DNA of 6,423 nt from contig CANGWP010000119.1 in assembly GCA_947457605.1 (NCBI GenBank), positions 1 to 6,423 on the forward strand. Direction: 5' to 3'. Numbering within the stretch: the first letter of the stretch is position 1; every line of letters starts with the position of its first letter. Source of the DNA: Bdellovibrionales bacterium. Its GTDB lineage: Bacteria; Bdellovibrionota; UBA1018; CAIMNF01. The position numbers and the translations under genes were made by a program. Shown here piece after piece: positions 1 to 6,015 of the stretch. The notes under the pieces are model-generated. The model had not been told where the DNA came from and did no database searches. It worked only from the letters and a program-made list of their open reading frames with translations.

Positions 1-423
1 CCGCCGCTTAAGGCTCTTGTTGATCCTTCAAACTGGATTAGGCCGAACCGGGTGATCGTGGCACTTTCCGCGAATGATTGGTGGCTTTCGGAGGCCGAGT
101 TTGTAAAACGCTATCGAAAAATTCTTGAGATTGCCCGTGGGCCAAATCGCGACCGGGAATGTTTGCTTGCGGGAGTTGCGGGAGTCGTAGGCGCACATTC
201 ACGCTATCTCAGAAATCAGGGCGAGCCCGAGTCTGTCACGGATGAGAATGTTCGTAAGCTTGTCCGAGCGGGCAAACAAGCTGCGCGCGAAGTGGGCTGC
301 GTTTTTTCTGATTTGTCCGGAGTAGAACCTTCTGCGGGGGATGGACTTCACCTGTACGGAAGTTCCGCACGAGCGGCAGCTCTGAAGGTGATTCAGGATT
401 ACGAGAACGGCACAAGGCATTGA
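1..423 (+). CDS. SGNH/GDSL-type hydrolase, C-terminal part (5' end outside window)
   Basis: The frame is open from the first base to the TGA at 421-423, giving 140 residues, so the GTG at 52 need not be the start. Two features fit the C-terminal half of SGNH (GDSL-like) esterases or acylhydrolases. A hydrophobic strand ends in S-A-N-D-W-W at about residues 23-28, matching block III, whose Asn forms part of the oxyanion hole. Near the end, G-D-G-L-H at about 113-117 is followed by Y-G-S-S-A-R-A, matching block V with its Asp-x-x-His catalytic pair. The nucleophile Ser block would lie upstream of the window. Substrate cannot be told; family members act on acyl esters of lipids, sugars or envelope polymers. 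The gene converges on the helicase gene with 46 bp between the stops, and I see no convincing terminator in that gap. Confidence 0.7.
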   Translation, partial: PPLKALVDPSNWIRPNRVIVALSANDWWLSEAEFVKRYRKILEIARGPNRDRECLLAGVAGVVGAHSRYLRNQGEPESVTDENVRKLVRAGKQAAREVGCVFSDLSGVEPSAGDGLHLYGSSARAAALKVIQDYENGTRH

Positions 424-469
424 GAGCAGTTGAGCCGCCCTCCCATTATTGCCAGGAGGCCATTGCAAC

Positions 470-1849
470 TTATCGCCACGATGGCTTTGGTTTTCGGGAG
501 GGTGGATGCCTGGAAGAGGGTTTTGAGGTGGTGTTTTTTGGAGGCGGACCTCTACGCTGCTGAGTCATGTTTGAGGGGAGCACTTTTTTTCCAAGGATTT
601 TTTCTACATCCTTCACGCACAGGTGATCCATGCGAGTTACAAGGCTTGTTGAGATTCCGGAACTTTCTGCGCGGCCCGTGCGCCCGATGCGGTGAACATA
701 ATCCTCCGCATCCCTCGGAAAGTCATAATTGATGACGTGGGAAACTTCATCCACGTGGATCCCCCGTCCCATCACGTCAGTCGCGATCAGAACCCGGTAC
801 TTTCCGCTCTTAAAATCTTCCAGAGCTTCCTCGCGGACCTCTTGTGCGAGATTGGAGTGTAGCTGGGTTGCCTCGTGGAAACCCCGGTTGCGGAGTTTTC
901 GCCAGAGTTTGGCTGCGCTGTCTTTGGATCGAGTGAAGACAAACGTGGAGCCCGGAACCTCATAGAGGAGATGCTCAAGCTCAGAGAATTTGTCATCCTC
1001 TTCGAGGAAAACGAATCTTTGCTCGATCGTGGAAGCGGTACGTGAGGTTTTGCCCACTTGAATGCGCTTTGGCTGGTAGAGGATCGAATGGGCAAGTTTT
1101 TCGATTTTGGGAGAAAGGGTTGCCGAAAACAGAAGGGTCTGCCGGGTGTTTGGAGTCTGGTCGAGCACCTGGTTTAGCTGAACCGAAAAGCCCATGTCGA
1201 GCATCCGGTCTGCTTCATCCAGCACAAGGATTTCAAGATAATCGAGCCACACGGTTCCCCGTTCGATGTGATCACACATCCGTCCAGGCGTTGCGATGAT
1301 CACTTGGGGGTAGGTCTGCAAAAGTGCTTCATCGGCCTTGAGCGGGGTGCCGCCGATGAGTGAGATGCATTCGATTCCAAAAGGTTTGCCAAATTGCTGA
1401 AATACTTTTTCGGTTTGAAGCGCGATTTCACGGGTGGGGCAAAGAACCACGCAATAGGTACCCTTGCGGCCCCGCAGTTTTTCAATGATCGGCAGCACGA
1501 AGGCTGCGGTTTTTCCGGTACCTGTTTGTGCGGAGACGATCAGGTCAAGGTTTTGGAGTGCTTCCGGGATAGCCCTTGCCTGAACCGGCGTCGGGCGGGT
1601 GAGGCCTGCGGAGATCAGAAGTTCAATTAAGTCAGGCTGCAAGCCAAGCGCGTTCCATTCCATATGCGGGATGGACTCATCCGGCTTGGTCTCGCCGGAA
1701 GGTTCCTCTTCGGCGGGTTTGGCGACTTCCGCGGGAATGATCACCGCTCCCGGAGGAACGGGGGGCCCTTTTGCAGGCAAGGGGGTGACCTTCGGTGCTT
1801 GATCCTGCTCGGGCTGGTTTTCAGACTTAGGTTTGATGATGAAGGCCAT
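470..1849 (-). CDS. DEAD-box ATP-dependent RNA helicase (RhlE-like)
   Basis: A cytoplasmic ATP-dependent RNA-remodelling enzyme of 459 residues from ATG 1849. All core motifs are visible in order: Q motif around residues 83-90 (T-R-P-T-P-V-Q), Walker A A-Q-T-G-T-G-K-T 107-114, Ia P-T-R-E-I-A 138-143, GG 166-167, Ib T-P-G-R 187-190, DEAD 211-214, SAT 242-244, motif IV near 302-308, motif V A-T-D-V-M-G-R-G-I-H-V 356-366, and motif VI H-R-I-G-R-T-G-R-A 386-394. The upstream aromatic of the Q region is Trp65 rather than the usual Phe. A Pro/Glu-rich N-terminal leader of about 60 residues and a basic Pro/Ser/Lys-rich tail flank the core; the tail probably binds RNA. The frame stays open back to an ATG at 1945, but that would overlap the upstream gene by 53 bp. 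ATG 1849 leaves a 43-bp gap and has no clear Shine-Dalgarno, so the start is moderately sure. RhlE is the likeliest subfamily; paralogues such as DeaD, SrmB or DbpA cannot be excluded. It is probably the last gene of the sigma operon. Confidence 0.93.
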   Translation of the reverse strand: MAFIIKPKSENQPEQDQAPKVTPLPAKGPPVPPGAVIIPAEVAKPAEEEPSGETKPDESIPHMEWNALGLQPDLIELLISAGLTRPTPVQARAIPEALQNLDLIVSAQTGTGKTAAFVLPIIEKLRGRKGTYCVVLCPTREIALQTEKVFQQFGKPFGIECISLIGGTPLKADEALLQTYPQVIIATPGRMCDHIERGTVWLDYLEILVLDEADRMLDMGFSVQLNQVLDQTPNTRQTLLFSATLSPKIEKLAHSILYQPKRIQVGKTSRTASTIEQRFVFLEEDDKFSELEHLLYEVPGSTFVFTRSKDSAAKLWRKLRNRGFHEATQLHSNLAQEVREEALEDFKSGKYRVLIATDVMGRGIHVDEVSHVINYDFPRDAEDYVHRIGRTGRAESSGISTSLVTRMDHLCVKDVEKILGKKVLPSNMTQQRRGPPPKNTTSKPSSRHPPSRKPKPSWR

Positions 1850-1892
1850 GGGTGGCCCAAGTATTGCACAAAAACCTAGAAATCGTAAGTAT

Positions 1893-2327
1893 TTATCTCT
1901 CTCGACGACCCCGTCGTTCTCGAATCCTCTCAATTCTTCGAACACGTTCCTCTTTGGGAAGTCCCTGAAAGCGTTTGACTCTGTCCTTCAGTTCCATCTT
2001 TTGGGCTGGCGTTAGGCGCTGATAGTGCTCAAAGCGGCGCTTTAATTCTACCTTCCGCTCAGGGGGTAGGTCCCGGAACCGTCGATAGCGCTCCTTCAGC
2101 TCCGTGCGTTCCTCGGGACTAAGACGCTTCCATTCCCGGAAATTTGATCGAATCTGGTCCTTCTCGGCATCCGTGAGTTTTCTCCATTCAGCAGTGGAGC
2201 TTGATTCTGCCGGGGCTGGATTTTGGGCATTTTCTTTGGAGAAGACCAAAGAAGGAGCAAAGGCGAGCGTGAGCAAAACAGCGAGCACCCCGCGCACTGA
2301 AATTTTTGCTGAGTCAATGGGTCTCAT
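1893..2327 (-). CDS. Secreted 18-residue-repeat helical protein, DUF3106-like
   Basis: A 144-residue protein. A basic N-region and hydrophobic stretch at about 11-30 look like a signal peptide, followed by a short Pro/Ala/Ser linker. Residues 47-136 are five gapless 18-residue repeats. Each has an aromatic or hydrophobic opening, then L-[TSP]-x-x-[EQ] and a charged helix rich in Arg, Lys and Glu. A basic tail of eight residues follows. This pattern resembles DUF3106-type proteins, whose biochemical role I do not know. The L-[TSP]-x-x-[QE] motifs recall the LTxxQ motifs of Spy/CpxP periplasmic proteins; one repeat contains L-T-P-A-Q exactly. ATG 2327 is supported by a GAGGT Shine-Dalgarno 5 bases upstream and by a 14-bp overlap with the preceding gene, suggesting coupled translation. 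A periplasmic sensor or chaperone partner of the sigma/anti-sigma pair is inferred from context, not shown. Confidence 0.8.
   Translation of the reverse strand: MRPIDSAKISVRGVLAVLLTLAFAPSLVFSKENAQNPAPAESSSTAEWRKLTDAEKDQIRSNFREWKRLSPEERTELKERYRRFRDLPPERKVELKRRFEHYQRLTPAQKMELKDRVKRFQGLPKEERVRRIERIRERRGRRER
1920..2189 (-). repeat. Five tandem 18-codon (54-bp) coding repeats
   Basis: These are residues 47-64, 65-82, 83-100, 101-118 and 119-136 of the secreted repeat protein. Every unit is exactly 18 residues. The conserved positions are an aromatic at position 2 (W, W, F, Y, F), Leu at 5, T/S/P at 6, usually Pro at 7, and Glu or Gln at 9 (E, E, E, Q, E). The nucleotide copies have diverged, so this is an old protein-level repeat rather than a recent DNA duplication. 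Confidence 0.85.
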
Positions 2328-2520
2328 TTGTTACCTCGGTTTTCTTTGCTACTGGTGGTTTTTTGCGAGCTGGAATTTCTTCTTCCGGGTCGCTCAGGTT
2401 TTTTACCAGATGAAAGGATTTGAAAAATTCAAGGTCCTGGAGAATCTCGAGGTCCTCATCCAGAGCCAGTGCGGTTGAGGAAAAAAGAGTGATCAGCGCC
2501 AAGCGGATTTTAGGCATCAT
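2314..2520 (-). CDS. Small secreted acidic protein of the sigma operon (unknown function)
   Basis: A 68-residue protein. Residues 1-18 form a short signal peptide with Lys4 and Arg6, a hydrophobic core and an A-L-A end, so it should be exported. The mature N-terminus is acidic and hydrophobic, with E-D-L-E-I-L-Q-D-L-E-F-F-K-S at 22-35. The second half is rich in Glu, Pro and Lys and looks disordered. ATG 2520 is chosen because it overlaps the upstream stop as ATGA (4 bp) and has AGAGG (2528-2532) 7 bases before it; a second ATG at 2517 follows directly. The 3' end overlaps the next gene by 14 bp. I do not recognise a named family. The 22-35 motif resembles one in the periplasmic tail of the preceding membrane protein, which suggests the two act at the same site. 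Confidence 0.75.
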   Translation of the reverse strand: MMPKIRLALITLFSSTALALDEDLEILQDLEFFKSFHLVKNLSDPEEEIPARKKPPVAKKTEVTNETH

Positions 2521-2861
2521 GACTCTGCCTCTGCAAGAGCTTCGGCCCATTCTTCGTCGGAGGCGGTGATGAGCTCATCGTCTTCTACCGATCCCAGGGT
2601 TTCCATGGCTTGTAAAAACTCGATGCTCTCAGGAATCAGTTCGCCGTTCGGGCGGTGTGGGATGTGCGGATACTGGAAATAGACGGCAACCAGTGCGGCC
2701 ATGACGGCCGCGGGCACGAAGAGTCTCAGGGGATTTTTGATGCCAAATCCGGGATTGCGATCGACTCCCATTTCCTGATCCATCAACGCACTCATTCTCT
2801 GATCGAAATGTCGGGAGGGCCTTCGCTCCAGTTTTGAGTGAAGGTCACGAAAGAAGCTCAT
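2517..2861 (-). CDS. Single-pass membrane protein, probable anti-sigma factor without zinc finger
   Basis: A 114-residue protein with three parts. Residues 1-45 are a charged, probably cytoplasmic segment (F-F-R-D-L-H-S-K-L-E near the start). Residues about 46-64 form one transmembrane helix rich in Val, Ala and Leu. Residues 65-114 are an acidic, probably periplasmic tail containing E-S-I-E-F-L-Q-A-M-E-T-L-G-S at 78-91. There is no Cys and no H-x3-C-x2-C, so it is not a classical ZAS-domain protein. The anti-sigma role is inferred from topology, size and position directly after the ECF sigma gene. The start codon overlaps the sigma stop as ATGA (4 bp), and an AGAGAGGG Shine-Dalgarno at 2867-2874 lies 5 bases upstream. 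This tight coupling would favour a fixed sigma/anti-sigma ratio. The gene also overlaps the next one by 4 bp. Confidence 0.8.
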   Translation of the reverse strand: MSFFRDLHSKLERRPSRHFDQRMSALMDQEMGVDRNPGFGIKNPLRLFVPAAVMAALVAVYFQYPHIPHRPNGELIPESIEFLQAMETLGSVEDDELITASDEEWAEALAEAES

Positions 2862-3433
2862 TCATGCCCTCTCTTGAAGCAATTCACGAGACTCGCTTTG
2901 CTTCGATGCAAGATTGTCTTTACTGTGCTCTCCGGTTCCGAAGTCATTTCTGAAATTTCAGAATAAGACGCTTCACTAAAGATTCGAAGGTTCACGATTT
3001 GTTTCGCTCTCGGGCTCAGTCTTTCGAGGCAGTTCCGAACTCTTGATTCCTGAACATCCTGGATCAGAATCTCATCCACAAGGGGAGCATCATCAATGAT
3101 TTCGAGGGGCTCTTCCCCGGATTGAAGGAGTTCTTTCTTTTTCGCCAAATGGTCAAAGGTGGCGTATTTGGCGATGGTCCAAAGAAAAGTACTGAATTTC
3201 GCCGATGGCTCATAGGAATCGCGGGCGCGATAAAGCTTCAGGAAGGTCTCCTGGGTCAGATCTTCCGAAAGATGAGAATCGCGAGTCATGGAATAAATGT
3301 AGCTCATGATTGGCCCTTTGTATTTTTCATACAGAGCGTCGAAGGCATCCCGCTGATTGGCTTTGAGCCTCATCATCCACTCCTCGTCGCTCTTCACAAT
3401 TGATGGAACGGGGATCGCGCGAAAAAGTTTCAT
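2858..3433 (-). CDS. ECF-type RNA polymerase sigma factor (sigma-70 family)
   Basis: A 191-residue sigma factor that would direct RNA polymerase to a dedicated promoter set. Only regions 2 and 4 are present, as in the ECF group. Region 2 spans about 23-100, with D-L-T-Q-E-T-F-L-K-L-Y at 58-68 (2.2, core binding) and F-S-T-F-L-W-T-I-A-K at 80-89 (2.3/2.4, melting and -10 contact). An acidic linker covers about 104-128. Region 4 spans about 133-186, with the helix-turn-helix Y-S-E-I-S-E-M-T near 157-164 followed by S-T-V-K-T-I-L-H-R recognition-helix residues. ATG 3433 gives the usual short leader before region 2. Its Shine-Dalgarno is weak (AGGG about 9 bases upstream), and Met20/Met21 are possible but less likely starts. 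It heads the operon. A 14-bp inverted repeat arm covers its first codons. I found no clear autoregulatory promoter by eye. Confidence 0.93.
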   Translation of the reverse strand: MKLFRAIPVPSIVKSDEEWMMRLKANQRDAFDALYEKYKGPIMSYIYSMTRDSHLSEDLTQETFLKLYRARDSYEPSAKFSTFLWTIAKYATFDHLAKKKELLQSGEEPLEIIDDAPLVDEILIQDVQESRVRNCLERLSPRAKQIVNLRIFSEASYSEISEMTSEPESTVKTILHRSKASLVNCFKRGHE

Positions 3434-3494
3434 GTATTTTTACCCTAACGCTTTCAAGAGCTTGGAGGATAATGTTTTTTATGAAACTTTTTCG
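3420..3494. repeat. 14-bp perfect inverted repeat at the sigma-factor start
   Basis: The arm at 3420-3433 and the arm at 3481-3494 are exact reverse complements (ATGAAACTTTTTCG read outward from each ATG), separated by 47 bases. On the minus strand the first arm is the sigma gene's start codon and next 11 bases. The other arm lies in its upstream region. If both are in the sigma mRNA, they could pair and hide the start codon. It could equally be a protein binding site or the remnant of an inverted duplication. Confidence 0.7.
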
Positions 3495-3548
3495 GGATAG
3501 GCGCGTTTGATTACGCAAATGGGCCGGAATGCCTTAAACTAAGAAAAT

Positions 3549-3553
3549 AGGAG
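3549..3553 (+). promoter_or_regulatory. Shine-Dalgarno AGGAG for the secreted Gly-rich protein
   Basis: AGGAG stands 8 bases before ATG 3562, a good spacing, and supports that start over the internal ATG at 3571. It is the best ribosome binding site in this divergent region. No convincing -35/-10 pair was found upstream of it. Confidence 0.7.
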
Positions 3554-3561
3554 AAACGACA

Positions 3562-3975
3562 ATGAAATCCATGATCACAAAAATTCTATTGGGTGTTGCC
3601 ATGACCGCAATCGTTGTGCCTGCAATGGCGCGGGAAGGTCGCGGTGGCCACGGGGGCGGAGGCCAGAACCAGGGCCAAAGAAAGCGCGGGATGCCAGGGG
3701 CTGAGAAACGAATCGAGCGCCAGAAGGCCCATATCCAACGAGCCCTCGACAAGGGGAAAATCACTCAGGAGCAGGCCGTAACTCTCCAGGGGAAGGTGGA
3801 TGCAATTCAGGCCAAGAAAGATGCGGCAATGGCGGATGGCAAAATTACAAAAGAAGAGCGAACCGAAATCAAGGGAGACCTGAATTCCAGCAAGCAGGAT
3901 ATTCGGAATGCTGTGAAGCCGGTTGATGACAGTCCGTCGTCATCATCCTCGTCATCGTCGGAAAGCAACCCCTAA
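3562..3975 (+). CDS. Secreted Gly-rich protein with two 28-residue helical repeats and poly-Ser tail
   Basis: A 137-residue protein. Residues 1-23 are a signal peptide (Lys2 and Lys7, hydrophobic core, A-M-A end). Residues 24-44 are Gly/Arg/Gln-rich and probably flexible. Residues about 47-112 are helical and hold two related units 28 residues apart: D-K-G-K-I-T-Q-E-Q at 63-71 and A-D-G-K-I-T-K-E-E-R at 91-100. Each turn is followed by a charged helix. The end is Ser-rich, with eight consecutive Ser at 126-133 encoded by mixed TCN codons. The D-G-K-[IL]-T-x-x-E-R pattern occurs, as I recall, in small uncharacterised exported proteobacterial proteins; function unknown. It is divergent from the sigma operon and ends at its own terminator. 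It could be a target of that sigma factor, but no promoter evidence shows it. Confidence 0.8.
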   Translation: MKSMITKILLGVAMTAIVVPAMAREGRGGHGGGGQNQGQRKRGMPGAEKRIERQKAHIQRALDKGKITQEQAVTLQGKVDAIQAKKDAAMADGKITKEERTEIKGDLNSSKQDIRNAVKPVDDSPSSSSSSSSESNP

Positions 3976-4001
3976 GATAACGGCCATAGGTAGTATAAAA
4001 C

Positions 4002-4046
4002 AACCCTCGGGGGTGCTGAGTGCGCTTCCGGGGGTTATTCTTTTTT
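4002..4046 (+). terminator. Rho-independent terminator after the secreted protein gene
   Basis: The arms AACCCTCGG (4002-4010) and CCGGGGGTT (4028-4036) form a 9-bp stem with one G-U pair and a 17-base loop. It is followed by ATTCTTTTTT (4037-4046). It lies 26 bases after the stop at 3975. The T-run overlaps the last codons of the convergent htrA-like gene. Read on the other strand, the stem is followed by a weaker GTTTTATA, so it may stop both genes. Confidence 0.75.
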
Positions 4047-5522
4047 CAAGACGATGACATTCACGGGGCCGTCGCCCCCCGGGCTCAATCGTCTGATTCG
4101 AACCATGGTGGATTTCCCTTTGATGGCTCGAAGGGCTTCCTCGAGATTCCCCAGTGTCTTGATTTCTTTTCCCCCGACATCCAGAATCAAATCGCCACGG
4201 TTCAAGCCTGATTCGGCCGCGGCTTTGCCGAAGGCAAGATCTGTTACCACAACGCCTTTGATCTTCTTTGCGGATTCGATGGGAATTCCGAAATCGCGAG
4301 CAAGGGATTCATTCATTTCTTCCGCGTCGAATCCCCATTCCTTCAAGGGGTTATCTGTGGTTTTCTTTTTTCGTTCAGGGGTTTGGGATTCCCCTCCGGC
4401 GCCGTCTGCCAGTTGTTTCGGGCGCTCTCCGAGTTTCACCTTTACGTTTTTTTCTTTGCCTTTTCGAAAGTATCGAATCTCAACGGAGTCTCCCACCTTC
4501 ACTGCGGTGATCTTTGTGGTGAGGTCGATGGGGGCTGCGACCTTCTCACCGTTCACGCTCGTGATCACGTCATAGGGCTTGAGTCCTGCCTTGTCGGCGG
4601 CCTCACCCGGGATTACCTCCGCCACCATGACGCCTTTTGTTCCTGCGGGAAGCTCGAGTTGTACAGCAATTTCCTCGTTCACTTCACCCGCGCTGACTCC
4701 GAGGTATCCACGTGACACCGAACCCTTTGCCTTCAATTGAGGTAAAATTTGCTTTACGGTGTTGATCGGAATTGCGAAGCCGATTCCTTGTCCTCGGGCG
4801 TCGATTGCGTTGTTGATTCCGATAACCTCACCCTTCATGTTCAGTAGGGGGCCGCCACTGTTGCCCGGGTTGATCGAAGCATCGGTTTGAAGGTACTTGG
4901 CAAGTCGCATCTCCGGGGCTTTTCGCTCTTTCGCGGAGAGAATCCCGTGAGTGACGGTGTGTCCGTAGCCCAGTGGATTTCCGATTGCGAGGACATATTC
5001 ACCCACTTCAATCCGTTCTGAATCCCCGAGCGGAATCGGGGTGAGTTTGGATTTGGCCTTTACACTGAGAAGCGCAACATCAAGTTCGGGATCGCGCCCG
5101 ATGACCTCTGCCGGAACAAACTCATCGTCCTCATTGAATTGGATTTTCACCTCTTCCGCTCCACCGATGACGTGATGATTTGTCAGGATCAGGCCTGTTT
5201 CATCGATCACAAATCCAGTTCCGAGCGCAAAGGGTTGGGATTTCTGAGGGCGGGGCTGGGGAGAAGGGGATTCAGGCCGAGGTCCGGGCAGCCTTCCTCC
5301 AAAAAACTCCTCGAAAAAATTCCGAAAAGGATCGTTTGGATCCATCGGCCCCTGAAACCCTCCGGGAGGACCTCTGCGTGGAAACTTGGGGCGTGCAAAG
5401 GTGGAAATATTCACAACGCCTCCGCCAACTCGCTTCACAAGATCCGAGAACCCGCGCTCCGGGGTCTGGGCGTTGGCTTGGGTTGCTATTGCTAAAATCA
5501 GGAATTGCAGAATAAGATTCAT
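4035..5522 (-). CDS. HtrA/DegP-family periplasmic serine endoprotease, two PDZ domains
   Basis: A protease and chaperone-like enzyme that degrades misfolded envelope proteins. From ATG 5522 it has 495 residues, normal for the DegP/DegQ/MucD group. Residues 1-18 are a hydrophobic signal segment ending in A-N-A. A Pro/Gly/Phe-rich loop covers about 45-97. The trypsin-like domain follows, with His117 (T-N-H-H-V), Asp148 (E-L-D-V-A-L-L) and Ser222 (G-N-S-G-G-P-L). PDZ1 begins near 271 with R-G-Y-L-G-V, and PDZ2 runs from about 394 to the end; a Lys/Glu/Thr linker separates them. All triad residues are intact. The start is uncertain: ATG 5522 lacks a Shine-Dalgarno and a positive charge in the n-region. 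GTG 5531 or ATG 5555 in the same frame add a Lys. The gene is divergent from the DCC gene and convergent with the secreted protein gene. A symbol is withheld because degP, degQ and mucD cannot be separated here. Confidence 0.95.
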   Translation of the reverse strand: MNLILQFLILAIATQANAQTPERGFSDLVKRVGGGVVNISTFARPKFPRRGPPGGFQGPMDPNDPFRNFFEEFFGGRLPGPRPESPSPQPRPQKSQPFALGTGFVIDETGLILTNHHVIGGAEEVKIQFNEDDEFVPAEVIGRDPELDVALLSVKAKSKLTPIPLGDSERIEVGEYVLAIGNPLGYGHTVTHGILSAKERKAPEMRLAKYLQTDASINPGNSGGPLLNMKGEVIGINNAIDARGQGIGFAIPINTVKQILPQLKAKGSVSRGYLGVSAGEVNEEIAVQLELPAGTKGVMVAEVIPGEAADKAGLKPYDVITSVNGEKVAAPIDLTTKITAVKVGDSVEIRYFRKGKEKNVKVKLGERPKQLADGAGGESQTPERKKKTTDNPLKEWGFDAEEMNESLARDFGIPIESAKKIKGVVVTDLAFGKAAAESGLNRGDLILDVGGKEIKTLGNLEEALRAIKGKSTMVRIRRLSPGGDGPVNVIVLKKE

Positions 5523-5598
5523 GGTTTTCACAAAAGTGCATGTTAGCAGGAGCATTTTATGATTTCAATCCTGGAACCCCTCGGGGTAAACTTGATTT

Positions 5599-6015
5599 AT
5601 GCCACTCCCGCCCGAACCTATTCTCTTTTATGATGGACTTTGTGGATTGTGCGACCATCTTGTTCAGTTTTTATTGGAGCGCGACGTCAATGGTCGGATT
5701 TTCTTCGTACCGATTCAGTCCGATCTTGGCCGGAATATCCTGATCGAAAAAGGAGTCCCCCAATCGGAGATTTCAGAACTGAGTACCGTTTATCTTTTGA
5801 GTGCCGGGGTAGTGCATCGCAGATCTCGTGCCGTGTTCCATGTATTTTCCTTTTTGCCCAAGCCCTGGACTTGGGTGAAGTGGCTCTTGTGGATTCCTTC
5901 CTTTCTCGCGGATCCCTGGTATCGATGGGTTGCGAGCCTGCGGTATCGAATTTTTGGGAGGCTAGACCAATGCAGGATTCCGACACCGGAGGAAAAGAAG
6001 AGGTTCCTTGCATGA
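5599..6015 (+). CDS. DCC-family (DUF393) thiol-disulfide oxidoreductase-like protein
   Basis: A 138-residue protein. The N-terminus has L-F-Y-D-G-L-C-G-L-C-D, the DCC-family signature, with a thioredoxin-like CxxC at Cys15/Cys18 after a short beta strand. Further family-like features are the aromatic middle (W-T-W-V-K-W-L-L-W near 90-98) and the closing segment Y-R-I-F-G-R-L-D-Q-C-R-I-P near 116-128, with a third conserved Cys. The family is named as putative redox proteins; the reaction and substrate are unproven. ATG 5599 is the first possible start, since an in-frame TGA sits at 5593-5595; only a weak GGGG precedes it. The stop overlaps the next start by 4 bp (ATGA), so the two genes are probably cotranslated. 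Confidence 0.9.
   Translation: MPLPPEPILFYDGLCGLCDHLVQFLLERDVNGRIFFVPIQSDLGRNILIEKGVPQSEISELSTVYLLSAGVVHRRSRAVFHVFSFLPKPWTWVKWLLWIPSFLADPWYRWVASLRYRIFGRLDQCRIPTPEEKKRFLA

Noticed and set aside
431..469. Possible terminator hairpin between the convergent hydrolase and helicase genes
   Set aside because: GCC(C)TCC and GGAGGC can pair only with a bulge, and no T-run follows on either strand.
430..732. Plus-strand open frame with AGGAGG nearby (454-459)
   Set aside because: It lies antisense to the well-supported helicase C-terminal coding sequence, the AGGAGG is downstream of its start, and the translation is low-complexity shadow.
3481..3510. Nine-codon plus-strand ORF (M-K-L-F-R-D-R-R-V) with GGAGG at 3464-3468
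   Set aside because: The spacing of 12 bases is long and the ORF is explained by the inverted repeat; not supported as a gene.
3526..3530. GGAAT, and GGAAC at 5573-5577, as ECF-type -35 elements
   Set aside because: A start site at normal distance would fall on or after the ribosome site or start codon, and no matching -10 is visible.
3937..3960. TCN repeat as a phase-variable microsatellite
   Set aside because: The codons are mixed (TCG, TCA, TCC), so there is no uniform short DNA repeat prone to slippage; it is simply a poly-Ser tract.
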